Assembly (NCBI GenBank): GCA_021613335.1
Contig: JAJTWR010000159.1
Coordinates: 2,080,001-2,144,000 of the forward strand
Origin: Whitmania pigra
Taxonomy: Eukaryota; Annelida; Clitellata; Hirudinida; Haemopidae
Reading direction: 5' to 3'
Length of the DNA: 64,000 nucleotides
Part shown: positions 23,577 through 38,100 of the stretch, one piece after another
Layout: the number at the start of each line of letters is the position of its first letter
How positions within the stretch are numbered: position 1 is the stretch's first letter
The notes under the pieces: model-generated
What the model was told of the DNA's origin: nothing
The model's database searches: none
Seen by the model: the letters and a program-made list of their open reading frames with translations, nothing else
Translations under genes and position numbers: made by a program

Positions 23577-26500
23577 CTGAAACAATTATAAGGAAATTAT
23601 CTGCTTGTTAAAAAAATATCGAATAAAACGGATGATTGTGTCGACACAGAACCGACTGGTGTCGAGAGGTTTTGCTTTCAATCCAAAGAACAAGCAAGAC
23701 ATTCGTCTCAACAAATAAGAAGCAAATAAACTTCCAGCAGTTATCTTTCGCGTTCCTCGAGAATTTTAGCAGAGCAAGGACCTCGGCAGTACATCAAACT
23801 TTTAATAAAAGTCCATACGCCTCATTGGTCAAAGAAATCCCTTCTCCACAAACCACTCTCAGGATGTTTATAAAGCTGATTGAAGAAGCTCAAGCGAGCT
23901 TTCAACATTTTCAACCGCCGTCGAAAAACTTTCTATGCTTAAGAAATTAATTTACAAAGTGATATTATATTCATCACGTCTTTCACAATTGACTTAATTA
24001 TAGCATGGGGGAGCATTTTTATTGAAATGGAAATAATATCTTTCCTTCTTAAGGAGAAGAATTTTTTAAAACAATTATTTATTTGCTCTCTGATCCGTGA
24101 TGATGAATTTTAAACCCACGTACTTCTCGTGAGTCACATGCAGCGGAGACTTGGAATTTCTGTGAACAATACGGAAAGAACAATTTGCAAAAAGAAAGTT
24201 GTTCGGTTGCTTCAATTCATTGGAGGAGCTCAAAACGCGGATTCTTGAGAATTGAATTTAAAGTGTTTCAAGTCGATGGCGCCGTTGATCGATTGGCGGA
24301 CGAATGAATTAATGAGCGGAGGGGTAATTTATTTTTAGTATTCTCACGCATGAATAAATCTTTTCCAGACTCGTAGCTAAACGCCGCGTTCTTTTCGCGT
24401 AACAAAATGTTCATCCGCACCGGTGATTAATAGATCCATCTCGTTCAATATATGAGGTCCGACTTTCTTCCATCCTCATCGTTATCACCATCGACATAAT
24501 TCAAGAACCCCACATAGCAACGTCGTGCGTGAAAAGCGACCACGTCCATGTTTTCACGTGAAACGCTTTAAGGATCGCGAAAGCTCCAAACAAAACGTCA
24601 CAAAAATTCTTCAAGAATCCGCACCAGGATTTCCAACAGACCAGGCATGCGTGGAAAATTGGAGCAATTCGTCAATGTTCTGAGTGGCATTCTAAGGACT
24701 GATGTTTGACGACGAAATCGAGTGGATGGAATCATTGAAGGGGAACTGCGTGGGTTCTTTGTTATTCGCTGAGAAAACCTCACCTAAATCAGTCGCCATT
24801 TGAGCACGCTGCAATGATTCCAGAAAACACGAAGACGTCACCGTGACTGCTCACAGTGGGGAAGAATTCTCACATTGCTCGACGAGAAACTGAATTCATT
24901 GCATTTGCATTAAGTGTAGAATTTTTTTAATGACTTCATTCGGGACATCAGAAAATGAAATTACAACCAAGTGGGGAGAGTGATTTGCGGTTCATAATCT
25001 TTATTCTGTCCGAGTAATGAACTCGATAAATATTTCTTGCGGAATTTGGGAAACAACAAGAGTGGCCATTACAATTCATAATTAGGATTCTCTTCGGAAT
25101 CAATGTTCAGCTGCTACGCACTGACCAACGGTTTGGGCGTTGATCTCCATCGAAAATGTCACCCGTGCAACAACTGGTGTTGTTCGTGAAAAGCAGACAA
25201 TTCTCCGTGGATTTCTCTAATTTGAGTTCTTCGATTCAGGTGGCCACGTCTCGGAGACCAATTGGATCCATAAACTCGAGAAGGCTTCATTTCCTTTTTA
25301 AGAAATTTTCACCATTTTGTGCGATGGCTTCCAGACATGGAAGAGCGTCAAAGAAAATGAAATTACCAAGTCATATCGACGCCGTCTCTGGCGATCCACG
25401 AATTATTTTCTTATAAAATTGTCTGCTTTGCTGAACTCATGTGGTGTATACATTTTTCGTGGAAAAATTTTGAGATAAAATATTTATTTTTAAATATAAA
25501 ATCTTTTTTATTGCACGATGGAAAACGTGAAAGCGTCGCAAGGAGTTGATCAAAGCTTTGCATCATAATGACCATTACTGATGGTTAATGTTGGCATCAA
25601 GAAGCTTAATGTTTAGGCTCCTTTTTATAATTAAGTTTCATAACAAGTATGGCCTTGACCTTATTTAAACGAAAAATAATTTTTATCAATGAACTACTTA
25701 GTCAAATAGTTTATAATTTAGATTTTACTTAGTTGTAATATTCAATCTACTTTAATAAGCGAAATAAGTTCGAGCGTCTAAGATGCATTTATCATATACA
25801 ATCATAAATTATAGAAATGCTATGAAATTCTTGCCCTCATTTTCAATTCTCATGAATGTCAGTAATTAATAATTAGCGAAATAAAATTTTAAATTTTAAA
25901 CTAGATGAATAAATGCTGAAAAACTATCAAATGCCCAGACATCTCACAGGACATTATTGCATTTTCATATTAGCTTAGAAGATGTTACGCTTGACTGAAG
26001 GTTTGAAACATTAAAATTTATTTATCAAATTACCAAACCTTGGGTTCACGGATTCCTCTCAAGCGTGAAGTGTATTCCAGTAAATATTATTCATCAAATA
26101 TTATTCTTTTGTATCGTATTAAATTTTTCTTAAATTCCGCATTCGTATTGCGACCCTTTTGGACATATGAGATTCGAAGATGAAGCTTCGAGATGAAAAG
26201 CGCTCCAACCGACGCTTCGCATGCGACTCACCAAAAGATAAGTTTCAGATTTTCTTATAAAATGTTTCGCTTAAAAAAAATTACAAGATAATTGTTAATT
26301 AAATGTTGTAATTCCAATAATTTTTAGGAACCAGTAATTATCTTTAACGATAAACGTAGGAACATACTGTCAGAGAGATTTAAGAGAAATGCCTGAAAAA
26401 ATCGATTCTTCTTGAAGTGACCGAACGATCGCGTTGAATAAAAAAAAATGTTTTCTTTGGTCACAATTTTTCGTGTCGTTTGTCGGACTTGTGCAGGAAG

Positions 26501-27740
26501 CGAGAGATTACATTGAGTAGTTTTAAATCCCTCTTTGGACATTTCCCCATCTTGGATGACTTTTAGACATTACCTCATTTTGGGTGACTTTGTTTCTCAC
26601 AATTAGACTTCTTTCAAATTTAAATGAGTTTTGACAAGTTAGGTATTATAAAAGAAAATTTTTAGAATGTAAATTACAAAGCGATATTCATAATTTCATT
26701 TAATGTAATTGGACATTTAAATGTCTGAATCAGAAAGATTGACATTGAAGCATTCACTTCTGCGGAAGACATCTTCGGAGGATTGTGTGATGCTAATGTC
26801 AACTCCGCTCTGAGACCAGTGTAAACATCGTTAATCACACTTTTTGTCATAAATAATCAAATAAATCAAATCACATAGTTTAAAAATTATTTGTTTGTAC
26901 TTGATTATTACATTGGAAGTAATTTTTCAAATAAAATAAGAAAAAAACATACTTAGAAAAACATTAATCTTACTGGAATGCTTGATGTTTGATCGATTGT
27001 TTTTAATATTTAAAATTTTATAAAAGACAAAGCTATATTCTACGAAGTGCATCAGATAATTTAAAGCTAAAAAATCTTCGCTCACGATTTTCCCAACCAA
27101 TTGTCACCTCATTCCACTATTTGTTTTTCCAATTCTCGCACCAAGCATAGGATTCACAATAAATCTTTTTGGTGGAGCTTGAGAACGAAATATTTATGAG
27201 AAAATTCGATTATAAACTCGAATGAGTCCAGTGGTTTATTACAAAAGAAATGACAAACCATGACCTATGAGTAACAAGAACATATCATTTCTATTTACTT
27301 GATTGCATAAAAGAATTTTGCAGTATTAATTTGGAAATGATGGTTTGTGGTAAATGGATTTTTATCCTTCACCAATCTTCAAGATTAAAGTGCTAATCTC
27401 AAATCGTTTACCGTTTCATTGTAAGACAGTAATATAGTAAATAGCATTTCCGACAATTTCTGAATCACATGTATGAATTTCATGTCTGTATGCACTGCAT
27501 GCTTGTTGTGAAAAACTGTTTGCATGCTTTGGAGTATTTGTCTACTCGACAAAGGAATGGCAGCGAAGGTTGCAAAAACTGCAGAGCATCGACTTTCTAT
27601 CCTTCTCGTGTTTTTGTGCATATTTCATTGGCTCGAAGGAGTTTCGTTAAGCGCATCCTTTTCTCAGATGATTGTTGCACCGGGAACGTTGAAATTGTTT
27701 GTTATCCAATTGGGTTTTTGAATTATCTGAAACCGGCCAC
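23577..27740. other. Intergenic / upstream region of the SLC4A11-like gene
   Basis: No gene could be supported here. The SLC4A11-like first coding exon begins at a splice acceptor (TTATAATTGTTTCAG, ending at 23577), so a non-coding leader exon probably lies in this stretch, but I cannot place it. Isolated open frames (23636-23950, 25156-25416, 27469-27753) show no family resemblance. Confidence 0.45.
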
Positions 27741-27744
27741 TATT

Positions 27745-28335
27745 CCACCATAAAACTTGGCACCCCGTCATAACAGCCCGGTGACAAAATAGCCCCACCA
27801 AAATAGCCCCGTCAAAATAGCGGTAAAATTGGTTCATTGTGGATTTGTTACATGTCCACATGAGGTGATGATAAGGTGAGTCCGATAAGGTGATTCACTT
27901 TGTGTGGCTCGAACATGTTGTACGTCAATCGATAACATAGATTAAATTCCAATTCCAATTCAAACCCTTCATTGTACACATTGCAACGGGAACTCGGGGA
28001 AGGATCAAAAGAAATTAAACGATCAAAGTAATCTTCGTGACTTAATGAGTGTCTGGTAAATTCTCTTTGTGCAGATTCACATGTTGCTTGTCAATCGATA
28101 ATTTATATTAAATACCAACTTGAAAAGTCCATGTAAACTAAGGAAGTAGCCGGAATCTTAATAATATTTTAGACGATAAATCTTCAAACCACTAACTTCG
28201 AATTAAATTTGGAATCAGTTATCGGTTAATGTATTCAACTCACAAATATTTTTTTAAATACACTGGAGCCATTCTGACGGGATCTTTTCGTCCTGGGCTA
28301 TTTTGAAGGGGCTGTTTTGATGGGTCACCATAAAA
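27745..28335. mobile_element. MITE-like element with inverted ends
   Basis: Near 27776-27825 the plus strand reads GGTGACAAAATAGCCCCACC, then AAAATAGCCCCGTCAAAATAGC. Near 28297-28328 the opposite orientation appears (GGCTATTTTGAAGGGGCTGT, then TTTGATGGGTCACC). Both ends also carry the phrase CACCATAAAACTTG. The result is about 560 bp of AT-rich DNA between imperfect inverted termini, with no coding capacity. Confidence 0.45.
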
Positions 28336-28669
28336 CTTGCATCCGAATCTTGAAGACTCAATGATGCTGTTTTGAATTCTGAATTCAAAGTTATTTAATC
28401 ATTACCATTCAGTTATTAGTTAATCTGAAAATTTCTTGTGATGTGTTCTGTGTGTTGGTTTATGGTATGTATGCTTTCTGTGCATTTGAATGGTACAAAA
28501 ATTATAGTTTTGTCGTTATCCAAGCAACTGAACACAGGACAATTGCAATGTAATTGAATACTCTTAGCATACTTCTCAAATAATAATCGGCAAAGTTCTG
28601 TACCAGCGGTTTTCAACTTTTCTGGTGCTGCGACCAATGTCCCTTCTAAGCTGGTACTTGAACAATAGA

Positions 28670-29143
<474 letters not shown>

Positions 29144-29149
29144 AATTAT

Positions 29150-30080
29150 TATATTCGATATAAAATCCGTGTAAAAAAGTAAACTGAAGCCTATTTTATG
29201 ATTTTAATTTTTAAGAGTGCTTAAAATCGAATTTGTTTTGTTCAGATGACATTTCCGGAAATTTTGTTTGATTATAAATTTTTGAAAAAGAAAGCCCTCA
29301 CAAAATCAGACTCTTGACTTTATGCATAACACAACAATTATTAATAATTATTTATTTTATATAACTAACACTAATTAACAAGTAGGATCATCTTATGCAA
29401 GAGATCTTAGTCAAAACCAATAAATAAATAAGGTGCTCCTGTTAATAAATGACTACTGATTTCAAAAAGATCAGACCCTCTGCTACTAAGCAGAAAAATA
29501 ATTTGGTCCGTCATGAAATATAGTTGAATAATAATTTTTAAAAAGTGGTTTATGAGTTTACAGAATCAATCAAACAAGCCGTTATGTACACAGAAAAAAA
29601 CTACTAATAAAAGCGAAAGAACTAATTAAATTCAAATAAATACGAAGGGTTTATGTTTTATTATAATATTTTATTATATTGATATTTTTATTATAATTTA
29701 AATATTTCTATTTTAACTTAATCGTGAATAGTACCACATTTAATTATTTTAATAAATTGTATTTAGCTAATTTTTTTAAAGATTCAATTATTATTCTGAT
29801 TTGTCGCTATACTTGAAGATTTTAAATCTTCTTTACGATCCCAATTACAACAACTAGTTTGATTCAAATTCCTAAAGTATTTTTGAAATTTTTTTAAGCT
29901 AAACAGGTTGACAAAGAAATTATAAGCGCAATTTATATCATTTTTTAAATTATGGCCATTTAAGAACCTGTTATCGTTACCATAATAAACAGTTAGTTGC
30001 TAGGTGTTACATACGATCTAATATATCCCGAAAAAGGAGTTATTGGTTTCAGATAAAAATATCCTTTAATTTTTGCTTAA
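29150..30080. other. Intergenic, nothing seen
   Basis: AT-rich sequence between the GAT array and the Cys-rich membrane protein gene. There is an acceptor-like TTGGTTTCAG at about 30042-30051, 30 nt before the next start codon; it could belong to a leader exon. Confidence 0.4.
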
Positions 30081-31187
30081 ATGACTGACAGAGATAACAT
30101 TTTAAACTTGCCACTACCCGCTATACTTTGTATTGCTTTTGGATTATATTTATTGCTCATTATTTTTATACTGCTCGTTAGGTCTCTCCTTCAAGTAAAT
30201 CATTTTTTAAGTACGTGCATTTTGCAATGATATACATTTTAAACAGTTCGTGTTATGTTGTTAGTCCAAAGGCTTTTGCAAAGATTCGTGTGCTTGCTGT
30301 GGAACTGACCAAGAGACATGTTCTCCATGTTGCACAGGGTTTTGTCAAACATGTAGCTGTTATAGTTATCCAACTATTACGTCATGCTTAAACTCTATCT
30401 GCCCTCAGAAAAAGGTTAATTCGGAATATATAGATTAACAATTGTTACTGTAAATTCATATAATCTTTTTTTTTAGAGGAAACTTACGATAGCAGAACTT
30501 GTCATGTGTAAGTGTTGTGTTTGTTGCAACAGCGATGATTCAGCCTGTGATGTGAGTGTCTTCTTGTTTTATTTTAAAAATCTGTTTTGTTACTTAATTT
30601 TAAAAAAACAACAACATTTTTTTATAACATTTCGTGATTAAAAATGCACACCAATCAGTGTACTGGAACAAATGGTTACATTTGCTGTTGCTTTCAACTT
30701 GCTCCTATGAATCAGGGCCTTGATGAAACCTATGATTTCCAGCACTTTCACAGTGCTCCCAGATCAAGCATACAACCTCTGTATTATTCAATCAATTTGT
30801 TGATCACTTCATTTATATTTATAAATATAATTAATAACTCTATATTTACGTTCTTTCAAATGCAATTCTTTTTATTTGTCTTTTCAAAATAATTCAGTTT
30901 TTACTTTCAGCACGTTTTTTAATGTTTTGCTCAAAAATTATGCTCTTCTCAGATGTTTGGCTTAAACTTTAGAATTTTTGTTGCAAAGCGCTTCACGATG
31001 TCTTTGAAGCCACGATTTCACAATATATTTTCTGAGTATTCTTACTAAATTTTACACTTTGTTTGAATATTTTCAGTGTCCCTTCTGTTCATGCAATTGC
31101 CAATGCAAATCCTGGGATCTCAGTCAGATAAACTGCCTCTGTTGTGTCATACAACCCAAGAAAAGACTTCAAATGGAGGAACCCTGA
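30081..31187 (+). CDS. Small Cys-rich single-pass membrane protein
   Basis: Four exons, all phase 0: 30081-30194, 30265-30414, 30477-30551 and 31077-31187 (149 aa). Exon 1 encodes a short N-terminus and one transmembrane helix (LPAILCIAFGLYLLLIIFIL). The rest is very rich in cysteine in CC, CxC and CxxC pairs (KDSCACCGTDQETCSPCC, VMCKCCVCCNSDDSACD, CPFCSCNCQCKSWDLSQ, INCLCCVIQ). Cysteine spacing resembles uncharacterised small Cys-rich membrane proteins I have seen in invertebrate protein sets, but I cannot name a family or function. Metal binding or palmitoylation are guesses only. An open stretch at 30659-30720 (YICCCFQLAP) after an acceptor-like CCAATCAG looks like an alternative or lost exon, but it has no clean donor. 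Confidence 0.6.
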
Positions 31188-32688
31188 CAAAAACTTATTT
31201 TATTTTTTTTAATAATATTAAACTTATGTCAAAGATCTGTCTTCCTATTTATGTTATTTCTGTATGGATGTTCGAATTATGGAGTTATGATCAAAAGTGC
31301 CCAAACAATATAACAACATTCTAGATGAGTGAATGAAATTTAAGTAAATATTGAATACAGGCAGGAATTTTTGGAGATATGTAATACAGTTCAAAGCTGT
31401 CGTTGACATGGTTGCAATGCTATTGGTTATATTTGCATTTGCTGCGGTATAGTATGGAAATCGGGAACCAGATATTAGCGCACCTTGACAACTGCGCCTT
31501 TTAAAAAGAAGTAAGGTTGGGGTATGCGAGTCGAACGTCCAATGGATTTAGGGAGAGCATTGGCCGCCCAAATCCGACGCTTTTTTGCTGCTTGCTTATT
31601 TTCCATCGTAAAGAAAACTACGAGCATGAAACCTGATATCTCAAAGATTGATGCAGATATGCAGTCTCATTGACTTATGTTTTCTGGTCCAGTCTGAAAC
31701 TGTCAAGAATTACTATTAACGCCAGTCCATCTAGTTCACAACTTTGTCTTTATTCTCATGTATATATATCTTGACTTGTTGCTTGAGTTGTCATGGTGTC
31801 GATGAGATATAAAATTTGAAATTTTTTGTCCTTCGTTTTGCTAAGAGGTTGTGCCACATTGATCTAGACTATCAGACTTTTCATGAGTAAATATTTTAAT
31901 TATTTATATTCTTTCTTATAATGTATTTATTTGAGTAGTTAAGTCAAATTTAAGTTTATTTTACTCATTAATATTCAAGTACTTCATTCAGTCTTCATTC
32001 TCAACTGCTTGAAATAATCGAAAGGCTTGTGATTGTATTACAAACAAAATTAATTTTATTTACAAAGTCATGTCATACTCATAATCATTAAATTTAAATT
32101 TTTTAAGTTTAATATTTATCTATAAATAATATATTTAGTTTAACTTTTTATCAAGCTATTCTCAAACTAAAAGGTGCTATGCATCAAAACTAGTCACGTT
32201 GCTGTGTATTATCGTCTTGTTTTGTTTTAAACTGAAAGTTACGAGCGGGTTGGTTTTGTTTCTTGTGCATGTGCTTTTATGATTAGCTACATAAATATTT
32301 GTTGATGGTTCTGATTTATAGTTATGAAATATATACGGCTGTTTGAGGAGGCTGAGATTATCTCATCATACTTTCCGTAGTTCACCCATACTAACGTTTC
32401 GATATATTATTGAACGATAACATTGTTTTGCTACATCTTGTTACAAGTTCTAAGATTTATTCTAGGTCTGTAAAAGTATGCGATACCTTTTTAGTTGTGC
32501 ATAAACGATGTCAAGAACATTTATTAATTAAAATTTTATTACCCATGTGATTTCACATTTATTACAAGTTGATATAGAGTCTTTTGTAATATTTTTGGTA
32601 GCGCATTATTGAACTCCATGAGATTGACACAGCCATTACTTAAAACTACAACCTAAGTTATTAGAGATTCAAAACATTTGTAGGTCCA
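31188..32688. other. Intergenic, GAR1 upstream region
   Basis: No coding region seen. A splice acceptor (AAAACATTTGTAG) ends at 32683, 5 nt before the GAR1 start codon, so a GAR1 leader exon is expected somewhere in this stretch. Confidence 0.4.
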
Positions 32689-33808
32689 ATGAGAGGTAGA
32701 GGAGGATTTGGCAGGGGAGGTTTCAGAGGTTTGTTATAATTATTACATTATTTAACAAATTTTTTTGATAATTCCTTTTGAAACATTGAATTTTCATGAT
32801 TAATTTAAAATTAATGACAAATATCAGGAGGCAGAGGTGGAGGAAGAGGAGGATATCAAAACAACTATGATTCTGGACCTCCAGAGACTGTGGCAGGTAT
32901 ATTTTCAGTGCTGGTGTTTAGTTTTCAATAACTAAGTTTTCATTTTAAAAATTTGCAGAAATTGGTTATGTCATGCATCCTTGTGAAGGGGAATTGGTTG
33001 CAAAGTCAATTATTGAGGATGTCCCACAATTCAATGCCTATGTCTTTCTTGAAAACAAGCAATGTATAGGAAAAATAGCAGATGTTATGGGACCAGTGCG
33101 AGACCATGTGGGTTCATTTGACTTGTGCAAAATGCTTTATAAATGAATATTTTTATTATAATGTAAATTTCATTTCAGTACGTCACCATCAAGATGGCCG
33201 AAAATATGAAGGCTGAATCTGTTCTAGTGAACACAAAGGTGGGTTGTTCTCTTTTTGGTTGTGACGCAAGTAGATAAACTATTTACTCCTCCTTAACAGT
33301 TGTTCCTTGATCCTGCCAAATTGATGCCAGTCACAAGATTCCTTCCCAAACCTCCAGGTGCAGATTGTGGCAGAGGAAGAGGTAGAGGTGGTCCTTCAAG
33401 AGGTAACTTATGTTAATTTATTATATTAATTAATATGAACTTATATTGATATTAATTTAGCAAAGTTTTATGAATGTCACTAATTCAGCCTTTTTATGAT
33501 CTTAACAATGTTGGATCTCCAGTCACACATACTTTCCTGTTTTTGTTACTAGTAACTGACAGTTATTATACATATTTATGTAATAACATAATAATGGCTG
33601 ATGTTACTACTAATTGAATATGTTGGGAGTTGAAATTTGGTTTTGTTTTTTAGGAGGACCCCGAGGTAGAGGCGGTCGAGGAGGAAGTGGTGGAAACTTT
33701 AGAGGCGGCAGAGGACGTGGAGGAGGTGGTGGTGGTGGTGGTAACTTCCGCGGTGGCGGAGGTTTCCGAGGCGGTTCATTCAGAGGAAGAGGTGGCCCGA
33801 GATACTGA
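32689..33808 (+). CDS. GAR1: H/ACA ribonucleoprotein subunit GAR1
   Basis: Core protein of H/ACA snoRNPs, needed for pseudouridylation of rRNA and snRNA in the nucleolus. Six phase-matched exons: 32689-32728, 32828-32896, 32959-33107, 33179-33238, 33300-33402 and 33654-33808 (191 aa). The layout is the standard one: an N-terminal GAR domain ([15 protein letters not shown]), the conserved central fold ([15 protein letters not shown], then [48 protein letters not shown]), and a long C-terminal Gly/Arg tail ([12 protein letters not shown]) ending FRGRGGPRY. The start codon lies just after a splice acceptor, so the 5'UTR is split. Confidence 0.97.
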
Positions 33809-35182
33809 TTCTGACTTACACTTTACTTGGACTGATATTTTTGTTATAAAGAAGTGTAACTTATTACGGTGTTTATGAATTTATTGTGGCGAAGTTGATT
33901 GTGCATTTAAAAATATATTTCGTGGATGAGCATGAGATGCGAGGAAATGCCTTCAAAATTTAGGATGCGAACGTACTAACAAGGAGGCTGAAATGCGTAG
34001 AAATATTTCTTATTAAAATAATATACGGGGTTTGGATAATTCAGTGAACAAGTCAAAAACATGAACTGATATGAAGGCGGAATTTCGTTGGGTAAATTTC
34101 TAATAATGTTTCCGAGGATGTGTCAGAAAAGAAATAATTACTGACTTCCAAATATTCTAAATTATTAATTGTTATGATTAGTACAATTTAAATAAGGTTA
34201 GAACTATTCGCTTTAATATTGTTATGATTTGTTTCGGTCTTCTCATCGAGTTTTGAAAAAAGAGCAGAAATTAGTGGGACAGGCAATCAGCTTTTAATGT
34301 TTCTAGAATCAATAAGAAACAAACATTGAAGGTAGTTTGTACCCACGAATCGTGAAATTACTACTTGTCTACGTGTATTCATATCCTTAAATTTCAGACT
34401 GGGTTTTTAGTGATTTTGAAGTAGATAAATGAACTGTTTCGGTGATGATGGGCTATAGGTTCTACAATTTATTATCGTAATGTTATTTTACATTAAAGTC
34501 TCAAATCAGCCAAATTTTTACCTTTTCCAGGGTACAATTTTCTATATTTCCATACTTTCATCCAAACATTCACTGTCATTAACTTTTGAAATGTGCTTTT
34601 AACCTTTTTATATGCTGTTCTGAAGTTTTGTTTCTGATTTATCCAACAATGTATCTCCGTATTTCATATTAATTTTGGTAATGTTTGACATTTTTGACTA
34701 TTCTCTACTAGTTCAGCTTCAAATGTAGCATATGATTGCTAAGAACTCCTTACATAATGTTCATTTTAAAATATGCTTTAGATAATTTATCTTAATTATT
34801 TAATTATTTATTATAGTAATATTCAAAATACTTTGGCATAAATAGTAAATTAACTCAAAATAACATTGCATGAGCAAGTTGTCATTTATTAACTTTATTA
34901 TTTATTAATTCAATATCATATTAATTTTTATAAAGGTTAGTAATTTAAAGGAATATAAGAAGAAACAGTAACTTCTGTGGGAGTGGAGGTTTCTGAGGCA
35001 GTACTTTCAGAGTTTGTTGAACAAAAAAGTTGTACAAGTGAGGATATATGTGTCTCAGACATTGGCTCATTACTTTGTTGTTAGATTTTTGTTTCTAGAA
35101 GGTGGTCTGACAAAGTGTGCAAAATTTCAATTGCCAGAACAAAATGATTTGAAAGCGTAGTAAAAAGTTACCGATACCAAAT
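33809..35182. other. Intergenic, GAR1 to MAST
   Basis: GAR1 3'UTR followed by AT-rich DNA. No gene seen. The MAST first coding exon may have additional 5'UTR in the last few hundred bases; AGCGTAG ending near 35160 could be an acceptor. Confidence 0.4.
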
Positions 35183-38100
35183 ATGGAAGAACGTGAAACC
35201 AGTTTTGTATCGTCGCAAAGAAATCGTTACGAGACGTCAAATGATTCGGAGAATTTCCATCCGGAGGAGGACATTTCATCGGTACCACCATCTCCGATGT
35301 CGCTCGCATTTCTCGATTCCAGGTACAAGAGCTCTCCTCACAGCGACCAAGAGGTAAGTACGTCATTAAAAAGTAATTATTACAATTACAACATTCTCAA
35401 TATAATAAAAGTTACTTGCTTATTTTGGATAAAATGAAAGATTTTGGTAAAGAGTTTAATTTTTATTTTGCTTAACAGTCAGACTGCAGTGGCTGTGATT
35501 ATGCAGTTTTGAAGCAGAAGCAGAGGTTGCCTTCGACAGGGAGGAGGTTGAGTTTGCATCGCGACGTTTTGTTGCACAGGAAGCTGAACAGAGCAGGTTC
35601 AGAGAAGAGGAAAATGTCCGACAAGTGCTCGAGACCTCAAACTCGTACTAACACTTCGTTGTCATTCCAAACTATTTTATGATTTTATGATTTAACATTT
35701 TAGTAATTTAATTAAAGATTAAAGGAATCAGCTTGCAAGTTTCTCATGTTGTTAGAATATCAATGATTTCGTGTTTTAGTTTTCTCGAGTTTTGACTGCG
35801 GGCAGTTGAAGCCAAAGAATCTCCATCTCGGTCACTCTGCTCCAAACATCTCCTATTTCTTTGTTAATGTGAGTTTTCCTATTTTTCTAGCTAAAGTTTG
35901 TTTATAATTTCCAGTTGATTTAATTATTCGTATGTTCCTTTAAATTAAAAATTTTGATATTCATTTCTCTACGTTATTTATTTTAACGCTTACCGGAATC
36001 AAAGCGCTATCGTTTAAGACGAAATCATTTCAATTCCTCATTAGGACAAAGCAAGGAAGGCCTCGTGTTTTAAATCAGGAAGGTTTGATTTTTGTTTTGA
36101 AAATTTTTATTAATTTTATTACTATTACATTGTGACGATGTTTTTGAGATGCGACGCTATTAAAGTCGGGAAATAATGGAGTGACTGCATGCGTCATTAT
36201 TATTATTATTATTATTATTGATATTAATGTTGTTGTTGTTATTATTATTATTATTGTTGTTGTTGTTGATATCTTATATGTGGTGTAAAATGGTTTTGTT
36301 GATCACAGCAATTCCTTTTCTGCTTCTCAAACTTCTACAAAAAAGAGCAGACCACGTGCGTAACCTTGATTTAACTTATCTTGTCACAATTTGATATTTT
36401 ATGTTGCAATACATTTTGTTGTTAGTTGATTTGGTGAGTCCAAGGGTTTCCCTGATAAAATCCAGGTATGATTGTCATGATTGGTTTCTTCTCATTGTAG
36501 CCACATAATTTCATCATCACATTATTATGTCAAGGAGTTTGATACATTTTGTGACAAACAAATGTTGGATTTGTATTAGTATTGTTATTTATTATTGGTA
36601 TAAATATTATCTAATAAATAAGTAATAACTTCAAAATTATGGATGTGCTAAGTTAAATGGCATTATGAATATTGATGTTGATGCTTGTGGAATTTCATAG
36701 GAGGATTTCAATGAACTCGTTGTTGTCTTCTGATTGGAGCTCGTTCCCCTCTCCATCGTCTGCCTTTTCTGTGAGTCAAACGTCTACGTTATGAAGATTA
36801 TGATGCATGCATATAAGTTATATGATATAACATGTTAGAAGTGAACGTTCTCAAGAGAATTTGTGTTTTATTATAACAGCCTGTAAACATTTCATCATTT
36901 TGCAAATACTCTCTGCTTATAAATACTTGATTTATATTTCTTGTGATTTTCTGGATACATTTACGGTGTTTTAATTTTTTTGATCTATTCAAATTAGCTT
37001 ATCTCTTTGAATTTGGAATTTTTTTACAAGTTATGCTACAACCAAATTTTTATTTTTATTTTTTATAATGAATACCTGACACCCTTTTACCTGAATCACT
37101 TCATTTTGCATTCTTCAAGTCATTAATGAGTTTCAACTTCCACACTAACCTCACACAAACTTTACCATACACATGTTACAAACACTGTATTTTACATATG
37201 TCACAGACACTATATAACACATATGTCACAAACGTCTTGCACATGTCATGAAAAGTGTATCATACATATGTCATAATACACTGTGTCATACTTATATTGT
37301 ATCATACATTTCTCACTGGTGTTGTTATTATTTGAATACACACTTGTTACTGAGAATCGGATGCTCCCTCGTGAGGTGCCATCGTCAAGTTGTCTGGAAT
37401 TAGCAAGCACTTAGTTTATTGTCGCATTTCTGACAATGTGCAATTCAATCTTTCAGTCCAAGTGTTCGTCGCAAGAAGCTGTCGATCAAACGTCTGAGGC
37501 CGATTCGTTGTGGGAAGAATCCACGGAGCACAGAAGCTTCGTTTCGCCGTCATCACCTTTCAGACAAAGAGCACAAAGTTTCAAGTAAGTTTAAACTACA
37601 AAAGAAATTAAAGTATTAAATTGTTACCTCGAGAAGATGTGAATTACAACAATTATTGTTATTTTTTAGTCTCAGGCATTTGGAGCCCGATTCAAACTTG
37701 AATGCTCTTAATGAGTTCTACAGAAACTGCTTTCCCAAGGTTGTTGCTTTTTATTTGAATCGAGGATGATGATATGTTTAATTTGGTGAACGTGTAAATT
37801 AATGTTGTTATTTTAATGCTTATTTCATTGAAAATAATTGGCTAATTTGTTAAGTTAAATGTTGGTTTGTAGCTTGAATGTCATTTGACAGGTCAAGCTT
37901 TTATGAATAAATAACAAAATATACAATAAATAACAAAATTCGGTGATCACAATTTTCTATTCTCATAATTATTATTTACAAGTTAACCGCTCCTTTATTC
38001 AAAAGTTAGGGTTGTGAGATGATCATTGGAATTAATTATGAATAAGACTTTTACTCATGGTTTGTTTGGAAGAATAAATTTTATTTCTAACACTCAATTA

